In this document: one piece after another, positions 57,196 to 64,000 of the stretch
Position numbering within the stretch: the stretch's first letter is position 1
Layout: each line of letters opens with the position of its first letter
NCBI GenBank assembly: GCA_028554755.1
Contig: JAPTOF010000012.1
Location: forward strand, 2,312,501-2,376,500
Origin: Cordia subcordata
Taxonomy: Eukaryota > Streptophyta > Magnoliopsida > Boraginales > Cordiaceae
Length of the DNA: 64,000 bases
Direction of reading: 5' to 3'
Position numbers and translations under genes: made by a program
Notes under the pieces: model-generated
What the model was told of the DNA's origin: nothing
Databases searched by the model: none
Seen by the model: only the letters and a program-made list of their open reading frames with translations

Positions 57196-57981
57196 TTTTT
57201 ATCTCCCACAGTGAAGACATATTTTATAATAAAAATAGAAAAATTATCCCTCAAGTTTTCTTTAAAAAATATTAAATTTCAATATCTCATCCTGAATAAA
57301 GACGAAATTTTCTTAGTATGAAACATAGCAAAGAGAGCTTGAAATAGAATTTATCTAATAATTGCTAAATTACTTGCATTTCAAACTTAGAGTAGCTCAT
57401 TTTATATTATTTAAAAACTGATATTTTTATATTAGGATATAATATTTAGTTGATCAAACATAATGTTCGATTTAGATACGAAATAATTTTGCATGGATAT
57501 TACTGTTGATTAGTATTAATTACTTGACGAAAAGAAAATAATTATGATTTATTTATTTTTAGACATGTTGACTTTTATGTTACTATTCCTATCTCACCAC
57601 CACCAATAACAGGCTGCAAGAAAACAACACCTAACAATATTAAAAACAAATTTAATACTCGTGTCGCGTGTACTCACAAATTTCGTTGTTATATAATATA
57701 TAGAATGTTTTAGTTTCGTAGTGGCTACGACTTGTGTAAATTTAGTTTTCTTGTAGGACTTAGACGCCAAACCTAAAACAAACACCTTCTACACGCAATT
57801 AACACAATCATTGATATAAGAACTCTTTTTCAATTCTTTCACCCTCTCCAATTGATGTGTGTTTATGTTGGCATGCAAAGAGGCCTAGTCAAGCTAGATT
57901 TGCAATTAGACAGCTGCAGTTGTGTATAATAATCATATAAGAAGGGGATCTTATATCATAGTTTTTCATAACATATTTTTA

Positions 57982-58061
57982 TATAAGTACGGCATATTTA
58001 CTGTGCGTAAATAGTATTTGTTATAAGTACGGCATATTTTTTGTGCGTGAATAATATGTGT
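57982..58061. repeat. Tandem duplication, period 40 bp
   Basis: TATAAGTACGGCATATTT at 57982 recurs at 58022. Each copy continues with TGTGCGT(A/G)AATA(G/A)TAT(T/G)TGTT. The pair lies at the border of the TTCACC array and may be part of an element terminus. Confidence 0.8.
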
Positions 58062-58161
58062 TACTGTTCATTCACAAAAGAATTAAAAAATATATATTTT
58101 TTAATTTTTTATTACCCACAACTTTTAATTTTTTATTATCCACAACTATTTGTTCAATGTC

Positions 58162-58164
<3 letters not shown>

Positions 58165-58205
<41 letters not shown>
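58165..58205. repeat. TA microsatellite
   Basis: Uninterrupted TA run. Confidence 0.9.
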
Positions 58206-58207
<2 letters not shown>

Positions 58208-58400
58208 AATATTTGTTCACTACACTCAAACATATAGATGAACAAATACAAACACATTTATTTGTTCACCAATTCGCTTGTATTTGTTCGCCACTCTCAC
58301 ACAATATACACAAATACAAACACGTTTATTTTTTTACCAGATCACATATATTTGTTCACCACTTCATATATATTTATTCACCACTATCATACACAACAAA
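58206..58400. repeat. Array of TTTGTTCACCACT-type motifs
   Basis: Several irregular copies of TTTGTTCACCA and CACAAATACAAACAC(A/G)TTTA. The composition and spacing recall the TTCACAA and TTCAAAA arrays at 7922 and 60783, suggesting related element interiors. Confidence 0.55.
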
Positions 58401-58645
58401 CACACACATACAAATATATATATATATATATATGTATTCATCACTCTCGCACAGATTTACACACAAACACACAAATACAAGAGCTATAATCAACATGATG
58501 ATGAAGAAAGTAGGAAAAAAGGCGAGCAAGACCTCACCATGATTCTTCTTCTTCGAAAAAAAAAAGATAGATTTTCGTGAATCTTCATCATTAGAATCAT
58601 TATGTGTGCGTGAGTGTGTGTTTGTGTGTGTACATGAGTGTTAGC

Positions 58646-58728
58646 GTGTGTTTTTGTGTGTGAGTATGTGTGAATAACGATCAGAGTGTGTTTTTGTGTG
58701 TGAGTATGTGTGAATGACGATCAGATCT
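58646..58728. repeat. Tandem duplication, period 40 bp, GT-rich
   Basis: GTGTGTTTTTGTGTGTGAGT at 58646 recurs at 58686, each copy ending GAAT(A/G)ACGATCAGA. A partial third unit (TAAATAACGATCAAA) is at about 58762. A GT microsatellite precedes it (about 58603-58640). Confidence 0.8.
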
Positions 58729-58799
58729 GAAAATCAGATCTATTTTCTTTTTCTTTATGTGTAAATAACGATCAAATTTGACTTCCAAATCTGTTTTTT

Positions 58800-60745
58800 T
58801 TTTTTTAAAGTATGAGTGCACGTAGCTATAAAAGAGCACCTACAGGAATATATAGTTTCATCCACAAATTAAGTAATTTTAAGTGGAGAAATTTAAGATT
58901 TTTATATACTATATATGAAATTTATCATTTGTACATATAAGATAATTGGATTTTTCAACCAGAGTTTCCTCTGAGAACCGGCCCTGACAGCCAATGGTAC
59001 CTTCATCTTCTTCCTTTTTTTTTTCAGAAATTTCAAAACGGAGACAAATCCCTCGACTGCTTTATCATTGGGTCCCCAAAAACCAGTCCGTGCAACTGCA
59101 ATTCCGGTAACGCGTAAAATCAGGAGAAAATATTTCAGACGGGTTTGTACGCAAGTGAGGGACCTCGTCTATGATCTCGCCACGTGTATCGTTGACCCAA
59201 CTTTATGGTTTACCATTCTCTGGGTCCTAGTCATCATACGATGTGGAACACCTCAGCTGTGGCCCCGTGATGAGTCAGCCAAACCTGGGAACACCTGGAC
59301 GATTTATTTATCAGAAATTAAACTATTATTTCTAAAATTTAATAACATTACAAAAAAAATTGACTTAAAAACCAATATCTCTTTTATTTTTTTGAATTAT
59401 GGTTTAGCTCGTATGTGAATATTAAATTTGGTTATTGACTATTTAAAATACAAGCGTCACTTATTAAATTCTTATTTCGTATTACCATTGTTGTCTCATG
59501 TGATTAACTTTTCAACCATTACATTTCAAAAACGAGTATTCAACTCATTGATGGATAAAATATGAAAATCATTTAATTTAATCCACCATTATATTATTCT
59601 TTAACATATCTAAACCTTTATCGTAAAGTACTTTTGCCTCGGTGATTTTTGGACGGATATACTCACTTTTTGGATCTTGAGATGATCATATCATCATCTA
59701 GATATTTTGGTGGTAATTTTTATGAATCGTAGACCAACTTAATTAATGACATGCATATCACACGTTAAATAAGATACGATGACTCATTTAGATTGATTTG
59801 AAACCACTTTGTTTCTTTTTCTTCTTCTAATTTTTTGTTGAAAGGGAAAGCTCTTGAATTTCAAACTGTATGATGCAATCTACAGCCCGCAAAAGTAGGA
59901 GTTGGTACAAGTGTAAGAATTTTCCATACCCGACAAGTTAAAGTATATAACTAACTTACATTATATTTTTCAAGTTCACGATGACATTGAGATTTTCTTT
60001 ATTTTAAAAATTCTTCAAACTTACTAAACGGTGGCGATATATATGTATCGCTATCAATTGCTTTCATTTTAATGGACTTTCTTAATAAAATTACTGGAAT
60101 TATTCGTGTACTTTTGTTAGACAGTAAACCTTAGAAATTGAGTTTCAAAGGAAGAAATTAAACCACTTTGAATCATTTGCAAATTTAAGTTGAAGTATAG
60201 TGTACATAATTTGTAACTGTCTTTACGTTTAAATTAAAATGAGACATGAATTTGTTACTCGTATGGATTTTTTCACTAAAGCTATATATTGTGTGCGTCA
60301 TCTTTGTGATGGTGTTATGATCATCATCTCATTAATAATGGCGGACATGAGAACTTGAGCGCGATTGAAAGATCTAAACAAGGAGAGATGGAACACTATA
60401 AAGGGGTGACGGAGAAAGTGAGTTGTTGCTTTTTGAGACAATTGACCCAACAATGACTGTGACGGCGATGGTGGCAACAACAATCTTTTTAAGTTTGATG
60501 GGTAATAATAACGAGCAGATAATAAATAGTACTGTGCAGTGTGCTCAACTTTTATCAGATAAGGTTCGTGTTTTTCACATGTATGTGGACTGCACATGTC
60601 CGGTTAAAACTGTTTCGTTGTGCAAGGAAGGAAAAATTCCTAGTTATAGAAATTGTTCGCATGATTTTAAGTTCGATTTTTCTAATAGGTGCATGAGTGT
60701 ACAGTACTTACATTGTGCTCCACATGAGCACTATATATCGTATTA
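58800..60745. other. Intergenic with a GC-richer island
   Basis: The block 58975-59310 is clearly richer in G and C than its surroundings. It contains CACGTG (about 59182) and TGAGTCA (about 59272). An open frame runs through it but lacks an ATG near its start and any known domain. The rest is AT-rich and featureless. Confidence 0.5.
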
Positions 60746-62150
60746 TGCTTGGACGGTAGGCGCACAGTACGTACCAATATATGTGTTCAAAATTTTTATA
60801 TTATAGATTCAAAATTTTTATACTATAAATTCAAAAATTTTATATTATAAGTTCAAAACTCTTATATTAAGCTGTAAATATATTCAAAACTCTTATATTA
60901 CATGTTCAAAACTTTTATACTATATGTTCATAGATTATATTCTATGTTCAAAATTTCGATATTATATATTCAAAACTCTTATATTACATGTTCAAAAATT
61001 TAAAAACAATTTCACAAAATAAAAATTATAATCTCATAAATTTTATACCCTAAGTTCAAAACTCTTATATTATATGCTTATAAAGTATGCAATAAATTCT
61101 TATATTAAAGGCTCAAAATTTTATATTATAAGTTTAAAACTCTTATATTAAACTGTAAATATGTTCAAAATTCTTATATTACATGCTTATAGAGTATATT
61201 CAAAATTCTTATATTATAAGTTCGAAACTCTTATATTGAGTTACAAACATATTCAAAACTATTATATTACATGCTCATAGAGCATGCTCAAAATTCTTAT
61301 ATTATACGTTTAAAATTTTTATATTATAGGTTCAAAACTCTTATATTAAGTTATAAACATATTCAAAACTCTTATATTACATATTTAAAAGTTTAAAAGC
61401 AAATTTACAAAATAAAAATTATAATCCGTTAAATTTTATGCATGTCCATGGATAAAGATATGCAAGTAGATTTGGTATGTGTTCAAAATTATTATTTTAT
61501 ATGTTCAAAACTAATACACTATTGGTTCAAAATGAATAAGTGTGTTATCTGATCAATTAACAGTCTTAGTTCAAAACTATTATTCTATATGTTCAAAACC
61601 AATATACTATTGGTTCAAAATGAATAAGTGTACTATCTGATTAATTAACAGTCAAAACTATTATTCTATATGTTCAAAATTCTTATATTATATGTTCAAA
61701 ACTTTAATAGGAAATAAACGAGTTTGATTTAGCCAAAACATCTAAACTTAATTTGTATTATTTTAAATGATTTGTTAGACAGTCTAATTTCCCATTCTTT
61801 CACTCATATACATTAAACACATACTACACACCACTATCATGACACACACACGGATTTATTGTTATAGATCTGAAAAAATAACTAAACAAAAGAGAGAAAG
61901 AGAATAATAGTGGTAAGTCACATCGATCATAAAACAAAATTGACATGAAGATTGAAGACTATTGTTATGGCCATGCAAAGATGATGATTGCGATGTTGAT
62001 ATCCGATTTAAGATCAAATGGTTTGATTTTGCAGGAGAGAGATAGAAAGAAGAAAGAGGAAGAGAGTGAGAGGGAGAGAACGAGATAAGAGGATTCAAAA
62101 TTTTTTTAAAAAGTGCGTGTTTTTCACCTTATCTAAGGTGCACAGTGCTC
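60746..62150. mobile_element. Second candidate element of the TTCA-array type
   Basis: The left end (GGACGGTAGGCGCACAGTAC) and the inverted right end (GTACGGAGCACTGTGCACCT) are similar GTGCAC-type termini. A long TTCAAAA array fills the interior, followed by a GAGAGA-rich block near 62035-62095. The order array, purine-rich block, GTGCAC end parallels 7922-9561. Boundaries are approximate and no target duplication was found. Confidence 0.35.
60783..61705. repeat. Array of TTCAAAACTCTTATATTA-type motifs
   Basis: About 900 bp of irregular repeats built from TTCAAAA(C/T)TCTTATATTA, with TATGTTCAAAA and CATGCTCATAGAG variants. Spacing is mostly 18-40 bp. A higher-order unit is visible, for example ATTAAGCTGTAAATATATTC near 60867 and ATTAAACTGTAAATATGTTC near 61148. 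Confidence 0.75.
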
Positions 62151-62583
62151 CGTACGAACACAGTAAAATTTGCGATGCATGTACATATTATTTCATTTGA
62201 TTTAGGTGGCTAGAATTATGGTTACTACAAAAGGAGAATATAAGAATTGATCTTAAGTAATTTGAGTGTAAAGTGGGACCTTAAACATTGATAAATAGGA
62301 CCTTCATTCATGAGGAAGTATAATGCATGCATTAATTAAATTATAATCATACGAACACCATTTTACATCAACCACCTCATAAGCTTAGCTGCAAAACCCG
62401 CATTACGGGCCATTCGCACGTGTTTGGCATGAAATTGGAGAATAACACGTGTGGATGTCAAGAAGAACTAATGTTGACTTGGGTCGTTTGACTAACCATT
62501 GAAAGGCTTGACCTCACCTTACCCACGAGCGAGGATAATATCGGCGTTTGGATTTCGCATCCGGCTTGTAATCTAAACTCAGT
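62151..62583. other. Intergenic with CACGTG motifs
   Basis: CACGTG motifs lie at about 62417 and 62448. No gene recognised. Confidence 0.45.
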
Positions 62584-62625
62584 TGGGCCAGTATCTTCTT
62601 GTTAGGCCAGCTTTTTTGTTGGGCC
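62584..62625 (+). promoter_or_regulatory. Cluster of site II (TGGGCC) motifs
   Basis: TGGGCC occurs at 62584-62589 and 62620-62625, with TTAGGCC between. This resembles a housekeeping-type plant promoter, but I could not find a gene start on either side, so it may be a detached or decayed promoter. Confidence 0.3.
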
Positions 62626-64000
62626 AGTTTTAGGGGTCCAAAATATTTTACCATTATGAGCAGCTTACGGTGTCCGCGATATGTAACTGCGGCTACAAAT
62701 GGTTCTACAAATTCGAAATTCAATAGTTACACCAATTAATGTGGATGTTAATTGCTTGACGTTTATGGTGAATACTAAATGCCATATACAAGAGTTCTTT
62801 AGCCTTTTTTTTTTTTTCTTTTCGAAAAATGAAAAATTTTATGAAATATATTAGCAAACATTGATGGCGTCGAAACCACCAAAATTAATATTACAATTCT
62901 TACTTTACAAAATTAAATAGAGTACATGATGAGAACATGGTCGAATTCATAGGGATTGGGAGAATATTTATGCTAATCGTACCAAGTAGATTAATCAATT
63001 AAGTTGCAACAAAAAAGGGGAAAATTAAATGCGAAAAAGTAAAATTAATAAAATTGTCCAGACCACTGGTCGCGTTGCGTAGGCAGGCAATTCGCCAAAA
63101 AATAAAAAAACATAAATAAAAATAAAAATGACTAAAATACGCAATTCTAAATTAACGCAAGTCTGAAAAAACAAAAAATCAACGAGAATTAAATCTAGCT
63201 TGAGGAATAATCGCAATTTCGGTCAACAAATCCGATCCTAGATGTAGAAATACTTTCAACTATTTCGATAAATCAGTTATGGTTATTGGCTCGGCCTAAT
63301 AACCTCATCTTTCCTTATAGAGTTGATAATGGTTTAAATTCTCTATTATTTTTCCCGCTATCGCCTTACCTATTAGACGTTCTAATCCCTGGAGAAGCCC
63401 GCAGGATCTATCTAACGGCAGTAATAAAAATCTAGAAAGACCTGAGTCTAAAAGACAATTCTCGCGGTAATTGCTCATTGAAATTGCGTAATTACACAGG
63501 AAACCTAGTTACCATTATTTTTAAATTAATTAAATTAATTTAATTGGCTACCTATTGTCATGCAATTAAATAACCATGCACAAAATTAAACAATCACAGA
63601 ACAATATTAATTCTTGAAATAGTAAATACGCAAATATCAAAATAACATGAAAGGGATAAAACAATTAGATCTCACGGAATTGATGAACTGAAATCTTGAT
63701 TAATTCTCGGCAAGAAAAGAAAATTAGAACAGCTTGTCCATGAATGTCGCCTAAAGAATGAAGAGAAAATTTATTGTTGTCTGCTAAAAGTTGTCTGCTA
63801 AAGTTGTCTCTCCCCCTAAAGTGCATATAAGAGGTGTATATATAAGAAAAATCCTAATCTATTTTCCTTGTTGGATAAGAAAACCCAGCCCAAAAAGAAT
63901 AATAAGGTATAAGTCTTAAATATAATTTTCAACAAAATAAAAAGTCTTTTAATATTAATCTATTTCCTTCCAAAAGTCCAGAAAAAATATCTTCCATCTT
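62626..64000. other. Intergenic to window end, no gene recognised
   Basis: AT-rich, non-coding. The stretch 63000-63900 has the even, stop-rich texture of decayed retrotransposon untranslated sequence (for example TTGATGAACTGAAATCTTGA near 63680), but no diagnostic motif was found. A small repeat of GTTGTCTGCTAAA occurs at about 63776-63805. Confidence 0.45.

Noticed and set aside
59068..59418. 116-codon frame in the GC-richer island
   Set aside because: It begins at TTG without an ATG and shows no domain. Kept only as a composition finding.
60453..60806. 117-codon frame with a hydrophobic start and seven or more cysteines, reminiscent of a small secreted protein
   Set aside because: The end of the frame runs into the termini of the candidate TTCA-array element, no family motif or cysteine spacing is recognised, and the N-terminal segment is not a convincing signal peptide.

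Overview
The window is nuclear DNA from a flowering plant, almost certainly a eudicot. It is AT-rich by eye. The genes have GT-AG introns, the promoters are plant-like (TATA boxes, TGGGCC site II motifs), and the proteins match plant-specific families (GH3 acyl-amido synthetase, PINOID-binding EF-hand protein, FQR1 quinone reductase). I cannot name the species.

Four protein-coding genes are well supported, all on the + strand. They are a single-exon EF-hand protein of the PBP1/KIC type (3772-4128), a four-exon FQR1/WrbA-type NAD(P)H:quinone oxidoreductase (13461-16851), a four-exon WD40 protein of the WDR25/PRP17-like type with two introns of about 2 kb (18527-25067), and a three-exon GH3 auxin-amido synthetase of the GH3.5/GH3.6 clade (51866-54020). 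All four reading frames join cleanly across the proposed splice sites and reach normal family lengths. They are independent genes: two touch auxin biology (PBP1, GH3) and one is a known early auxin-response type (FQR1), but they lie far apart and nothing suggests a functional cluster.

The rest, well over 80 percent, is intergenic or intronic DNA shaped by transposons. Elements whose boundaries can be read directly include: a 475-bp fold-back Mutator-like element with a 9-bp target duplication (4889-5363); a 601-bp hAT-like element with an 8-bp duplication (32262-32862); a CACTA-type non-autonomous element (30049-30894); a 326-bp Helitron with A/T insertion flanks (35611-35936); a run of three tandem Helitron-like units (35942-37193); a 2.8-kb Helitron candidate (41642-44432) containing a 1.0-kb TRIM-like LTR element with a 5-bp duplication (43078-44102); and Tourist-like MITEs (26762-26943, 46488-46707). 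Decayed pieces include a Ty1/copia element inside intron 2 of the WD40 gene, a LINE RNase H domain just upstream of that gene, and a tRNA-derived SINE near 31.4 kb.

By region: 0-3.5 kb is intergenic; 3.8-4.1 kb PBP1-like gene; 4.4-9.6 kb tandem repeat, fold-back element and a 3.7-kb MULE-like element with exon-like captured pieces; 9.6-13.4 kb AT-rich intergenic; 13.4-16.9 kb FQR1; 17.6-18.2 kb LINE relic; 18.5-25.1 kb WD40 gene; 25-35 kb intergenic with MITEs, CACTA, SINE and hAT elements; 35-44.7 kb very AT-rich Helitron zone bracketed by an inverted pair of one repeat; 44.7-51.7 kb intergenic with MITEs and a possible solo LTR; 51.7-54.0 kb GH3; 54-64 kb intergenic with hairpins, short tandem duplications and two more arrays of TTCA-type repeats. 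I found no CRISPR array, no rRNA and no intact tRNA. I saw no clearly new multi-gene system; the strongest leads are the mobile-element structures.
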